Shown: in pieces, positions 9,267-17,394 of the stretch
How the letters are laid out: every line of letters begins with the position of its first letter
Numbering within the stretch: the stretch's first letter is position 1
Origin: Sandaracinaceae bacterium
Lineage (GTDB): Bacteria > Myxococcota_A > Polyangia > Polyangiales > Sandaracinaceae
NCBI GenBank assembly: GCA_020633195.1
Contig: JACKEC010000014.1
Coordinates: forward strand, 744,001 to 808,000
Length of the DNA: 64,000 nucleotides
Reading direction: 5' to 3'
Program-made: the position numbers and the translations under genes
Notes under the pieces: model-generated
Database searches by the model: none
What the model was told of the DNA's origin: nothing
The model's input: the letters and a program-made list of their open reading frames with translations, nothing else

Positions 9267-10217
9267 TCAGGCATCCTCCCGCGACGCCATACGCGCCGCC
9301 ACGGTGTCAGGGTACTGCTGGCGCAGCCGCGAGAAGACGCGGCGCGCGCGATCGCGCTGCCCCATGCGCTCGTAGCAGAGCCCGATCCGCAACAGCGCGT
9401 CCGGCACCTTGTTGCCGCGGGGGAAGCGCTCGATGAGGCGAGAGAAGCGCGACAGGGCCGCCGCGTAGTCGCGGCGCGTGTAGTCGATCTCGGCCCGCCA
9501 GTACATCGCGTTGTCGGCGTACGGGTGGTCGGGGTGCTGGGCGACGAAGCGCTCGAACGCCGCCGTCGCGTCGGGCAGCCGGCGCTGCGAGAAGGCCGCG
9601 AGCGCCGCCCGGTACTCCTGGCTCGCCGCGTCGGTGGCGGCGGGGACGGCCTCGACGGGACCGCCCCGGACGTCGACGGGGGTCAGCGGGATCGCCGGGA
9701 CGCCCGCCGTCGGATCGTCCCCCGCCGAGTTGTAGACAGGAAGCCTCGCTGTCGCCGCGGGAGGCGGCCCGACCCAGGCGGGCGCCTCGGGACCCGGGAG
9801 CATGGCGACGCCGCGCGCGCGTCCCGCGGGCCGATCCACCTCGGGCAGCGGCGCCGGCGCGGTCCCGTACAACCGGAGGACCGGCCGCGGCCCGGTGTCG
9901 ACGGGCTCCGCCTCCGCCACCGGCGCCTCCTGCTCCTCGCACGCCGCGGGCGCGGGCGAGAGCGTCACGACGCGTCGAGCCGCGTCCTCGCGCATGGCCG
10001 CGACCTCGTCCCTCAGCTCCGCCGCCTCGGCGCGCGCGAGCCCGAGCTGAGCCGACAGCTCGCGGTTCTGCGCCCTCAGCGTGGCGAACGCCTCGCTCTC
10101 GACATCGCTCGCTTCCGACGACGCGGACACGTCGGGGGCCACGCGCGCAACCGGCGTAGGAGCCGTGGCGCAGCCACCGAGGGCGAGGAACACGATCAAG
10201 CGGAGACGACGGTTCAC
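9267..10217 (-). CDS. TPR lipoprotein, CpoB/YbgF-like
   Basis: 316 residues. The lipobox is LGGC right after a short signal peptide. Residues about 35-75 form a coiled coil (LRAQNRELSAQLGLARAEA), then a Pro-rich linker, and the C-terminal 120 residues hold TPR units (EYRAALAAFSQRR, YADNAMYWRAEIDY, ALLRIGLCYERMG). This is the layout of CpoB/YbgF, which works with Tol-Pal and cell-wall synthesis at division. No tol or pal gene is visible; the partner here is the coupled LysM gene. I chose the GTG at 10217 because GAGG precedes it and it gives a proper signal peptide; an upstream start at 10301 would add 28 unsuited residues. Confidence 0.78.
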   Translation of the reverse strand: MNRRLRLIVFLALGGCATAPTPVARVAPDVSASSEASDVESEAFATLRAQNRELSAQLGLARAEAAELRDEVAAMREDAARRVVTLSPAPAACEEQEAPVAEAEPVDTGPRPVLRLYGTAPAPLPEVDRPAGRARGVAMLPGPEAPAWVGPPPAATARLPVYNSAGDDPTAGVPAIPLTPVDVRGGPVEAVPAATDAASQEYRAALAAFSQRRLPDATAAFERFVAQHPDHPYADNAMYWRAEIDYTRRDYAAALSRFSRLIERFPRGNKVPDALLRIGLCYERMGQRDRARRVFSRLRQQYPDTVAARMASREDA

Positions 10218-10255
10218 GTTCGCCTCGAATCGTAGGGAGCCCCCGTCAGCGCGGC

Positions 10256-10288
10256 AAAAAAACGGAGCCGCGCTCTTCCTGTCGCGGC
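10256..10288 (-). terminator. Candidate intrinsic terminator after the membrane protein gene
   Basis: Read on the minus strand: a 6-bp stem GCCGCG/CGCGGC with a 10-nt loop, then TCCG and seven T. It sits about 80 bp after the stop of the 10368-11168 gene and would end the desaturase operon before the TPR gene. The first arm can also pair across the T-tract (AGCGCGGC with GCCGCGCT at 10248-10274). Confidence 0.5.
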
Positions 10289-10367
10289 CCGAGGGACGCA
10301 CCTCCCCCTCGCGCGGCGCTGGGAGTAGAGGAGAGAAGGAGTCGGGGACCGTGTGCGCTGCGCGCGC

Positions 10368-11168
10368 TCAGCCCCGGCGCCAGGTCCCGCCGAGCGGGCG
10401 CCTCGCCGGCGTCCGGACCGCGTCACGGACCGCCGTCCCGAGCGGCTGGATCGCGAGGAAGTACACCACCGCGAGCAATCCCCCGATGGTGCTCACGGTG
10501 CCGAACCACGGCGCCTGCAGCGCGAGCGCGGTGACCGCGACGAGGCCCGCGGTACCGGCCACCAGGAAACCGACGAGCAGGCGCGCGCGGCCAGCCGCCC
10601 AGGCCATCGGCTCCACCATCGAGACGAGCAGGGGCTCCTCCTCGCGCGGGCCGAGGACGTCGTCGTCCCGCTCGCCGATGACCCACACGCGATCCCCGGG
10701 GCGCACGGCGACCTCCACGTCGCGGCGGTAGCCCTTGTAGGTCGACGCCTCGCCGAGCGCCTCGGTGAAGGCCTCGTCCGAAGGACACGCCGCCGCCTCG
10801 TCGGCGCGCGCCGGGGCCAGCCACACCTCGCTGAGGCCGGGCTGCGCGGCCGCGATGCGCACCTCGCCGCCGTCCGTCTCGATCACGCCGCCGAGCACCT
10901 CGAACGACTGAGGCCCGTCGGTGAACAGGATCTGCTCGGGGCCGCCGCTGGTCACGGCCCGACCGAGCTGGGTCACGTTCCGCACCGCGAGCGGACCGCC
11001 CTCCTTGACCACCCCGCTGACCAACCGCCCCTCGCGACGCGCGCTCACGAGCCGGGCGCGGACCTCCCACACCGACCGGAGCTGCTTGGCGGCGACGACG
11101 AGGACGAGCAGCCCGTTCAGCCAGAGGACGCCAAGGGCCAAGAGGCCCATGATCTCCTGCGTGAGCAT
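10368..11168 (-). CDS. Membrane protein of unknown function (GIDE-like layout)
   Basis: 266 residues: one membrane helix near the N terminus (about 5-27), a soluble domain of about 165 residues with a beta-rich core (RPGDRVWVIGER), and two C-terminal helices (about 205-255). The order helix, beta-rich domain, helices resembles bacterial relatives of the GIDE/MAPL family, but I see no RING or catalytic motif and hold that comparison lightly. It starts 9 bp after the second desaturase gene on the same strand, so it is probably part of that operon. No Shine-Dalgarno is visible. Confidence 0.55.
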   Translation of the reverse strand: MLTQEIMGLLALGVLWLNGLLVLVVAAKQLRSVWEVRARLVSARREGRLVSGVVKEGGPLAVRNVTQLGRAVTSGGPEQILFTDGPQSFEVLGGVIETDGGEVRIAAAQPGLSEVWLAPARADEAAACPSDEAFTEALGEASTYKGYRRDVEVAVRPGDRVWVIGERDDDVLGPREEEPLLVSMVEPMAWAAGRARLLVGFLVAGTAGLVAVTALALQAPWFGTVSTIGGLLAVVYFLAIQPLGTAVRDAVRTPARRPLGGTWRRG

Positions 11169-11177
11169 CGGAGGCGC

Positions 11178-12158
11178 TCAGCTCGCGATGGCCTCGGCCT
11201 CGGCCTCGGCGCGGCGGACCGAGCGGGCCGCGAGATCGAGCTGCTCGGCGCCCACCTCCGCGGCCGCCACGTCACCCCGGGTCGGTCGCCACAGGTGGAA
11301 GACGTAGGTCCGCAGCAGGTACAGGATCATGCTGGGCTCGTTGAGGCTGGGATCCGTCCGCGGACCGCACTCGCGCTCGTGCGCCTCGTCGAGCACCGAC
11401 CAGTGCAGCCCCGCGCGGTTGTGGTGGATCGTGTGGTAGCCGTTGTTGCACATGATCCAGTTGAACCACCGGCCCACGAAGTTGCGGGAGTGGTTCCACT
11501 CGGACGTGACGTCGCAGCCGTCGTGCTGGATCAGGTTGATCCGCAGGATCCCGCGCGCGCCCCAGAGCTGGGGGAGCAGGATGAAGAACAGCGTCGTCCA
11601 GAAGTCGAAGGCGAACAGGACGCCCGTGAGCCCGAACGCGAACACCTGCTCGAGCAGGTACTGACGCCGGAAGTCCTTCTGCCGTGTCGTGCGCGCCCAG
11701 CGGCCGACCCCGTTGAAGGTGTTGGGGCCCACCACGTTCGGGAAGTGCAGGAGGTTCAGCAGGTTCCACGAGAACGAGACGTTGTCGGGCGCGGCCCAGT
11801 CGGGCTTGCCGTCGTCGTCGAAGTGGTGGTGCACGATGTTGTGCGACGCGAGGTTCGCGGAGGCCGGGTACAGCGCCCCGAAGCTGAGGATGGCTCGGAA
11901 CGCGCGGTTGAGCGGGCGGCTCTTGAACATCCCCTTGTGCAGGTGGTTGTGGATCACCACCGCGTTGAGGAAGCTGAAGTAGCAGGCGCCGGCGAAGAAA
12001 AGGACGTTGCGGCAGTCCTCGACGAAGTACATCGAGAACAGGAGCGCCCAGTACACCGTCACGATCCCCACCTGACGGTAGTCCGCGACGTTGTGCAGCA
12101 GCCAATCGCCCTTGGCGCTCGCTCGCCGCGGCGCGGCGTCTCGGTAGGCCCCCCCCAT
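11178..12158 (-). CDS. Membrane fatty-acid desaturase (second of a tandem pair)
   Basis: 326 residues with paired membrane helices and three histidine boxes: HNHLHKG, HNIVHHH and GYHTIHHN, the di-iron ligands of membrane desaturases/hydroxylases. Members insert double bonds or hydroxyls into acyl chains using O2 and electrons from a ferredoxin or cytochrome b5. No electron-donor gene is nearby. It begins 4 bp after the first desaturase gene and is clearly in one operon with it. Position specificity cannot be read. Confidence 0.88.
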   Translation of the reverse strand: MGGAYRDAAPRRASAKGDWLLHNVADYRQVGIVTVYWALLFSMYFVEDCRNVLFFAGACYFSFLNAVVIHNHLHKGMFKSRPLNRAFRAILSFGALYPASANLASHNIVHHHFDDDGKPDWAAPDNVSFSWNLLNLLHFPNVVGPNTFNGVGRWARTTRQKDFRRQYLLEQVFAFGLTGVLFAFDFWTTLFFILLPQLWGARGILRINLIQHDGCDVTSEWNHSRNFVGRWFNWIMCNNGYHTIHHNRAGLHWSVLDEAHERECGPRTDPSLNEPSMILYLLRTYVFHLWRPTRGDVAAAEVGAEQLDLAARSVRRAEAEAEAIAS

Positions 12159-12162
12159 GAGC

Positions 12163-13020
12163 TCAGGCCGCCGCGTGGACTTCCTCTTCCTCGGACACCG
12201 ACTGAGGCACGGCCTGCTTCGCCCGAAGGTGCTTGGGCGCCTTCATCGGGTTGAAGAGCATGGCCAGCTTGTGGTGCGTGCCGTGGAAGTAGATGCCGAA
12301 GAAGATCCGGTTGCCGACCCAGAACCAACCGTAGTCGAGGTCCGCCGGCGCGATCGGGTAGTCGGGGCGATGCGCGTTGTGACCCACCCAGTTGAAGTGG
12401 ATCACGAAGAGCGCCGCGCCGACGAAGGCGGGGAGGTAGAGGAGGAAGAAGCCGCTCTTCCCGAGGAGCAGGAAGAAGAAGAGGCTCATGAGCACGCCGC
12501 TCACGAAGCTGAGCCGCGACCGCCAGCGCTCGTAGCGCCGCGTCTCCGGCGTGTCGCCGTGCGTGTCGTAGTACTCCTGGCGGAGCTGCAGCTCGACGTT
12601 GACCAGGGTGTTGAAGGCGTAGCGCCAGTAGCTCCGCTCCGCGGGGTGCGGATCCTTCTCGGCGTCGTCGGAGTAGCGGTGGTGGCGCCGGTGGACGATC
12701 TCCCACGAGGCGAACTTCGTGAGCACGAGGGCGCCGGAGAGCTCACCCATCAGGCGGTTGATCGGCTTGGGGAACGACCCGTGCGACGCGTTGTGCGCGA
12801 AGACGTGGGCCATGATCATCACGTAGAGGGCCGCCGGGAACAGCGCGAGGTGCCAGAGCTCGAATTCCGGCAGCAGGCCCCTCCACCCCGTCTGGATCAC
12901 GGTCATGGCACCGCAGAGCGCGACCACCGCGTAGAAGGTGTCGTACCAGAGGTAGAACGTCGCGTGCCGCCGGAACTGGGCGAACGGCGAAGTCGTCAGA
13001 GAAGCCGAGATCGAGCTCAC
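12163..13020 (-). CDS. Membrane fatty-acid desaturase (first of a tandem pair)
   Basis: 285 residues. Histidine boxes are HNASHG (in FAHNASHGSF), HRRHHR and the C-terminal GTHHK, plus an extra GHNAH motif. About four membrane helices are present. It is only distantly like its neighbour, so the pair is not a recent duplication. The GTG start has AAGGAG about 10 nt upstream. A 14-bp palindrome at 13042-13055 lies in the leader and may be an operator for the whole operon. Confidence 0.88.
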   Translation of the reverse strand: MSSISASLTTSPFAQFRRHATFYLWYDTFYAVVALCGAMTVIQTGWRGLLPEFELWHLALFPAALYVMIMAHVFAHNASHGSFPKPINRLMGELSGALVLTKFASWEIVHRRHHRYSDDAEKDPHPAERSYWRYAFNTLVNVELQLRQEYYDTHGDTPETRRYERWRSRLSFVSGVLMSLFFFLLLGKSGFFLLYLPAFVGAALFVIHFNWVGHNAHRPDYPIAPADLDYGWFWVGNRIFFGIYFHGTHHKLAMLFNPMKAPKHLRAKQAVPQSVSEEEEVHAAA

Positions 13021-13041
13021 CTACCACACTCCTTGTCGCTC

Positions 13042-13055
13042 GCAGACCGGTCTGC
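13042..13055. promoter_or_regulatory. Palindromic operator candidate upstream of the desaturase operon
   Basis: GCAGACCGGTCTGC is a perfect 14-bp palindrome 22-35 bp upstream of the GTG of the first desaturase gene. AGACCGGTCT cores are typical of sites bound by TetR-type regulators. No regulator gene is adjacent, so the binding protein is unknown. Confidence 0.5.
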
Positions 13056-13169
13056 AGGGGGCAGGCCGACCGCCAGAGGCTGGACATATTCCATAACGCC
13101 GGGGTTTTCCAGTACTCGGGTGATCTGGCTCAACCACTTGCGTTCACAGCCGTGGTCGGAGCTTCACAC

Positions 13170-14087
13170 CTACGTGGCCGACACCAGCTCCACCAGGAAG
13201 ACGAGCATGCCCTGGGGTCGCTCCTCCTGGCCCTCGTAGGCGAGCTCGGCGGGCACCCAGAAGAGCCGGCGCTCGCCCACCACCATGAGGGGAACGCCCT
13301 CGCGGAGCCCGGGGATCATCCCTTGGACGACCCGCCGCCAGGGCTGGCCGGAGACGTAGGTCCCCGCGAAGATCTCGCCCGTGTCCGCGCTCCACCCGGT
13401 GTAGTGGATGCGGACCCGGCTGCCGACCTCCGGGTGCTCGGTCCCCGTGCCGGGCTCGACGACCACCCAGCGCAGCCCCGACGCCGATCGCCCGGCCGAG
13501 GCGGGCGGCTCGGTGAGCGACTCGGGCGGCTCGGGGGCGGGGTGGAGCTCGACGAGCTCGACGTCCATCGCGATCAGCCCCTCCGGCCGGCCCGCGGGTC
13601 CCCCCGCCTCGGGGGGATCCTGGGGGAACCAGAAGCGGCGGGTCTCGCCCTGCACCATCAGCTGCACGCCCTCGCGGAGCGCGGGGAAGAGGTCGGGCAT
13701 GAAGATGGCCCGCGGGGGCTCGCCCATGTCGCCGCGGGTGGTGTCGAACATGTTCCCGTCGGCGGATCGCCACGACGTGGAGTGGACCACGACGCCATCG
13801 AAGGGGCGGGGGTGCTCGGTCCCTTCGCCCTCGACGAGCACGCGAGACGCGAAGCGCCCCGTCGGATCCATCGTCGCCGCGCTCGGGATCGATCGCGTCT
13901 CGGCGGGCGCGGGGATCGCGTCGGGCCGGATCGGCAGAGGGATGAGATCCGGATCGGGCGCCGGGTCGGGCGTGGCCTCGGGGGCGGGCTCGGGGTCCGG
14001 GGTCGGAGTGGGATCGGGGTCTGCGCCGCACCCGCCGGCGAGGCCCAGGGCCAGCCCGACGATCGCGCAAAGCATCTTCTCGCTCAT
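13170..14087 (-). CDS. Lipoprotein with two FKBP-type prolyl isomerase domains
   Basis: 305 residues. Lipobox LAGGC, then a Pro/Asp/Thr-rich linker of about 40 residues. Domain 1 (about 65-165) is an eroded FKBP: HSTSW replaces HYTGW and the loops are altered. Domain 2 (about 195-303) keeps VRIHYTGWSADTG, VVQGMIPGLREGVPLMVVGE and the final VFLVELVS strand, so it is probably active. It would assist folding of envelope proteins. GAGG precedes the ATG. A better conserved double-FKBP paralogue lies at 56033-57451. Confidence 0.85.
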   Translation of the reverse strand: MSEKMLCAIVGLALGLAGGCGADPDPTPTPDPEPAPEATPDPAPDPDLIPLPIRPDAIPAPAETRSIPSAATMDPTGRFASRVLVEGEGTEHPRPFDGVVVHSTSWRSADGNMFDTTRGDMGEPPRAIFMPDLFPALREGVQLMVQGETRRFWFPQDPPEAGGPAGRPEGLIAMDVELVELHPAPEPPESLTEPPASAGRSASGLRWVVVEPGTGTEHPEVGSRVRIHYTGWSADTGEIFAGTYVSGQPWRRVVQGMIPGLREGVPLMVVGERRLFWVPAELAYEGQEERPQGMLVFLVELVSAT

Positions 14088-14154
14088 CGAATCCTCGCGG
14101 GCGAGCGACCTAGCCGATGCCCCTCGGGTTGTCGAGCCGTGTCATACTGAGCCC

Positions 14155-14883
14155 ATGCAGGGGGAGGTCCAGCTCGTCCGGGAGACCCTCGAGGGGATCG
14201 TGGAGCCCAGCGTGGCGACCTCGGTGCTCTTCGAGTCCCTCTCTCGCTGGGGACGAGGCGTTCCGAAGGGGGCCGAACAGGTCCTCGAGCTGGTGCAGGG
14301 GCCGCTCCGCGAGCTCCTCACGCATCGGCTCGGGCCCGAGGCCGAGCCCGCCCTCGCGACGTTGGTCGCGCAGCTCACCGCGCTCGCCTCCGACGACCTC
14401 GGCGACTTCGAGGTCGACATCGAGTTCGACGACGATCCCGTCGGGGAAGACGCCGCGATGACGGCGCAGATGCAGGCCGTCAGCGTCCCCGTCGTCGTCC
14501 TCGTGGTCGCCGGCTACCGAGAGTTCGCCAACCGGCTGAACGCCGCGATCGGCCGCGAGCGGGTGCACACGATCACGATCGGCGACGTCGAGGAGCTGCG
14601 GCGCACGGCGTTCTCCGCGAACCCTCAGATCGTGGTGGTCGACTCGGCGCAGCCGGCCGCGATCCGCCCCTCCGACCTCGCGCGGGCGCTCAAGGGCCTG
14701 CCCGATCGCGTCATCTCGTTCGTCTGGGGCGAGGACACGAGTTACGGCCGGGAGCTGCGCGTGCGCGCCGATCAGCTCGACGCCACCGTCCTCTACCTCG
14801 CGCGCAACGAGGGCATCGAGCCCTTGCTCGATCTGGTCCTCAGCCGCTTCCGCACCTCGACGATCCCCCCGCCGGCGCCCTAG
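14155..14883 (+). CDS. Receiver-like protein of unknown function
   Basis: 242 residues. The first 100 are helical and acidic toward the end. The C-terminal 130 look like a Rossmann/receiver fold: strand VPVVVLVVAGY, then HTITIGD, then NPQIVVVDSAQ where the phospho-acceptor Asp would be in QIVVVD. The acid pocket at the first strand is missing, so it may be a pseudo-receiver. I chose the ATG at 14155 because CATACT ends 6 nt before it (leaderless pattern); the frame is open much further upstream but over the FKBP gene on the other strand. Its stop overlaps the stop of the SDR gene by 4 bp. Confidence 0.6.
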   Translation: MQGEVQLVRETLEGIVEPSVATSVLFESLSRWGRGVPKGAEQVLELVQGPLRELLTHRLGPEAEPALATLVAQLTALASDDLGDFEVDIEFDDDPVGEDAAMTAQMQAVSVPVVVLVVAGYREFANRLNAAIGRERVHTITIGDVEELRRTAFSANPQIVVVDSAQPAAIRPSDLARALKGLPDRVISFVWGEDTSYGRELRVRADQLDATVLYLARNEGIEPLLDLVLSRFRTSTIPPPAP

Positions 14884-15659
14884 CGCGCCAGGCGGACCAC
14901 CAGATCGACGACGCGCGGCGCGAGCCGATCCAGGCGCCAGAGCGCCTTGCTCTGGAGATCGACGAGCGCCACTCGATCGCGACGGTCGAGCTGATCGAGC
15001 CACCCCTCGACCACCGTCTCCGCCGAGAAGAGCGGCGAGAGCTTGTAGATCGGGGGGCGACGCTCGAGGTTGCGCACCATCGGCGTGTCGCCCGCGGGCG
15101 GGCAGAGCGCCTTGACCTCGACGTCCGTGCCCACGAGCTCCGCCGCGAGCGCCTGCGCGAACCCGACGACGGCGAACTTGCTCGCGCAGTACCCCGCCAT
15201 CTCGGGGAAGCCGCGCAGGCCGCCGATCGACGCGACCAGGGTGAGCGTCGCGCGGCCCCTCGACGAGGCGCGCCGGAGGGCCGGGAGGGTCGCCTGCGCG
15301 ACGTGCACGGAGCCGAGGTAGTTCACCTCGATCATGCGCCGGTACTCGGCGGCGGGGAGCTCCTCGACGTGGCCGGTCGCGAGCACCCCCGCGGAGTGGA
15401 ACACGTGGCCGAGGGCTCCGAGCGCGCGCTCGCTGCGCTCGACCGCCTCGCGGATCGCGGGCGGGTCGGTGACGTCGGCGACCTCGAGGTGCGGCGCGGG
15501 CCCGTCGAGGAGCGCCGCGGTGGCGTCGAGCCCGGCGCGATCGCGATCGAGGAGCGCCAAGCGCTCGCCGCGCCCCGCGAGGCGTCGCGCGACCTCTCGG
15601 CCGAAGCCGCTGCCCGCGCCCGTGACCAGCCACCCCGCCTCGACCCGCTTCTTTCGCAT
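14880..15659 (-). CDS. Short-chain dehydrogenase/reductase (SDR)
   Basis: 259 residues, the usual length of classical SDRs. The cofactor motif TGAGSGFG (13-20), the Ser in VASIGG, the catalytic YCASK and an N in the VNYLGS segment are all present. The segment LLDRD after the second strand favours NAD over NADP. The region after the active site (CPPAGDTPM) shows the usual PG-like turn. I set the start at the ATG giving MRKKR, since the longer frame runs over the divergent neighbour. Substrate unknown. Confidence 0.88.
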   Translation of the reverse strand: MRKKRVEAGWLVTGAGSGFGREVARRLAGRGERLALLDRDRAGLDATAALLDGPAPHLEVADVTDPPAIREAVERSERALGALGHVFHSAGVLATGHVEELPAAEYRRMIEVNYLGSVHVAQATLPALRRASSRGRATLTLVASIGGLRGFPEMAGYCASKFAVVGFAQALAAELVGTDVEVKALCPPAGDTPMVRNLERRPPIYKLSPLFSAETVVEGWLDQLDRRDRVALVDLQSKALWRLDRLAPRVVDLVVRLAR

Positions 15660-15666
15660 CGGCGGA

Positions 15667-15679
15667 ATGGTAGTACCAT
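15667..15679. promoter_or_regulatory. 13-bp inverted repeat in a 28-bp divergent gap
   Basis: ATGGTA-G-TACCAT, perfect arms of 6 bp with one central base, between the SDR start (15659) and the deacylase start (15688). The right arm TACCAT also sits 8 nt before the deacylase ATG, where a -10 box would be. It could serve as operator for both genes. Confidence 0.4.
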
Positions 15680-15687
15680 CCGCGCCC

Positions 15688-16374
15688 ATGCCGCTCTCGG
15701 AAGGCACGCACTTCATCACCCCCACCGTCGCGGTGCACGTGATGGAGGCCTCGGAGCCCGGCCCGACCGCGCTGATCCAGGCGGGGATCCACGGCGACGA
15801 GATCGCCGGGGTGCACGCGCTCGAGGAGCTCCTCGAGGCGGGCGTCCGGCCGACGCGCGGGCGCCTGATCGTGATCCCGACGATGAACCGCGCGGCCTAC
15901 CGAGCGCGCCAGCGCGCGGCGCCCGGCGGCCTCGATCTGAACCGCTGCTTCCCCGGTGACGCGAGCGCCGACGAGCCCGAGCGCCGGCTCGCGCGGCGCT
16001 TCATGGACCTCGTCGAGGACGAGCGCCCGGCCCTCATGGCGACGCTCCACGAGTCGCACAAGCGCTACGACCCGAACGTCACGCCGTCCTTCGGGCAGAC
16101 CCTCGTCTACGGCGTCGACCCGATGCCCGAGATCCTCGGGCGCGCGGTGGACCGCCTCAACGGCGGCCGGCGGAGCGACGACGAGGCGTGGGCGCCGCAG
16201 TACTACCCGGTGTCCACCTCGTCGACCGAGGTGATCGTCGACGCCATCGGCTGCGTCGGCATCTGCGTCGAGACCTGGATGGGCTTCGACGAGCGACGCC
16301 GGATCGAGATGCAGAACGAGGTCGTCCGGATCCTCCTCGACGAGGTCGGCGTGCTTCCCTGGAGCGAGACGTGA
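15688..16374 (+). CDS. Succinylglutamate desuccinylase / aspartoacylase-family zinc hydrolase
   Basis: 228 residues with the M14-type zinc site: HGDE (in GIHGDEIAG) supplies His and Glu, and the His of TLHESH is the third ligand. LNRCFPG is the conserved arginine loop. Known members cleave N-acyl amino acids. The protein is about 90 residues shorter than AstE or aspartoacylase and lacks their C-terminal beta domain. The stop overlaps the start of hemB as GTGA, so the two genes are co-translated. An in-frame ATG at 15667 is an alternative start. Substrate unknown. Confidence 0.75.
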   Translation: MPLSEGTHFITPTVAVHVMEASEPGPTALIQAGIHGDEIAGVHALEELLEAGVRPTRGRLIVIPTMNRAAYRARQRAAPGGLDLNRCFPGDASADEPERRLARRFMDLVEDERPALMATLHESHKRYDPNVTPSFGQTLVYGVDPMPEILGRAVDRLNGGRRSDDEAWAPQYYPVSTSSTEVIVDAIGCVGICVETWMGFDERRRIEMQNEVVRILLDEVGVLPWSET

Positions 16375-17378
16375 GCAACTTCCCGAGCGGCCCCTTCCCC
16401 CGGACCCGCATGCGCCGCAACCGGCGGCACGACTGGTCGCGGCGCCTCGTGCGCGAGAACGCGCTCACCGTGAACGACCTGATCTGGCCGTGCTTCGTCC
16501 GTGAAGGCGACAACGAGCGCACCGAGATCGCGTCGATGCCGGGCGTGGCGCGGCTCACGATCGATCTCCTCGTCGAGGCCGCCGCGGAGGCCGCGTCGCT
16601 CGGCGTCCCCGCGCTCGCCGTGTTCCCCGTCACCGACCCGGCGAACAAGTCTCCGGACGGTGAAGAGGCGGCGAACCCGGACAACCTCGTGTGCCGCGCG
16701 GTGCGCGCGATCCGCGAGGCGCAGCTCGACATCGGGATCATCTGCGACGTGGCGCTCGATCCCTTCACCACCCACGGCCAGGACGGCCTCGTCCGCGACG
16801 GCTACGTCGTCAACGACGAGACGCTCGAGGCGCTGAAGGCGCAGGCGGTCAACCAGGCGAACGCGGGCTGCCACGTGATCGCGCCGTCGGACATGATGGA
16901 CGGCCGGATCGGCGCGATCCGCGACGCGCTCGACGCGGCGGGTCACGACGACGTGCAGATCCTCAGCTACGCGGCGAAGTACGCGAGCGCGTACTACGGG
17001 CCGTTCCGCGACGCGGTCGGGAGCAAAGGGGCGCTCGGCCAGGGCGACAAGCGCACCTACCAGCAGGATCCGGCGAACGGTGACGAGGCGCTGCGCGAGG
17101 TCGCGATCGATCTCGCCGAGGGCGCCGACATGGTGATGGTGAAGCCCGGGATGCCGTACCTGGACGTCGTCCGACGCGTCAAGGAGACGTTCGCGGTACC
17201 GACGTACGCGTACCAGGTGTCCGGCGAGTACGCGATGCTCCGCGGCGCCGCGTCCAACGGCTGGTTCGACTGGGAGAAGATCATCTTCGAGACCCTCCTC
17301 TGCTTCAAGCGAGCGGGCGCCGACGGGATCCTCACCTACGCCGCGATCGACGTCGCCAAGCGTCTCCGCGAGGGCTGA
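16371..17378 (+). CDS. hemB: Delta-aminolevulinic acid dehydratase (porphobilinogen synthase)
   Basis: 335 residues, normal for HemB. It joins two aminolevulinate molecules to porphobilinogen in heme synthesis. The active-site lysines are in YAAKYASAYYGPF and in MVMVKPGMPYLD. The metal region reads DVALDPFTTHGQDG, with Asp where zinc enzymes have Cys, so this is the magnesium-type enzyme known from Pseudomonas. The GTG start has GGAG at the right distance, inside the end of the deacylase gene. No other heme gene is in the window. Confidence 0.96.
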   Translation: MSNFPSGPFPRTRMRRNRRHDWSRRLVRENALTVNDLIWPCFVREGDNERTEIASMPGVARLTIDLLVEAAAEAASLGVPALAVFPVTDPANKSPDGEEAANPDNLVCRAVRAIREAQLDIGIICDVALDPFTTHGQDGLVRDGYVVNDETLEALKAQAVNQANAGCHVIAPSDMMDGRIGAIRDALDAAGHDDVQILSYAAKYASAYYGPFRDAVGSKGALGQGDKRTYQQDPANGDEALREVAIDLAEGADMVMVKPGMPYLDVVRRVKETFAVPTYAYQVSGEYAMLRGAASNGWFDWEKIIFETLLCFKRAGADGILTYAAIDVAKRLREG

Positions 17379-17394
17379 TCCGCCCCTAGCTAGC

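Noticed and set aside
10218..10301. Longer start for the TPR lipoprotein
   Set aside because: The extra residues would spoil the signal peptide; GTG at 10217 has a Shine-Dalgarno.
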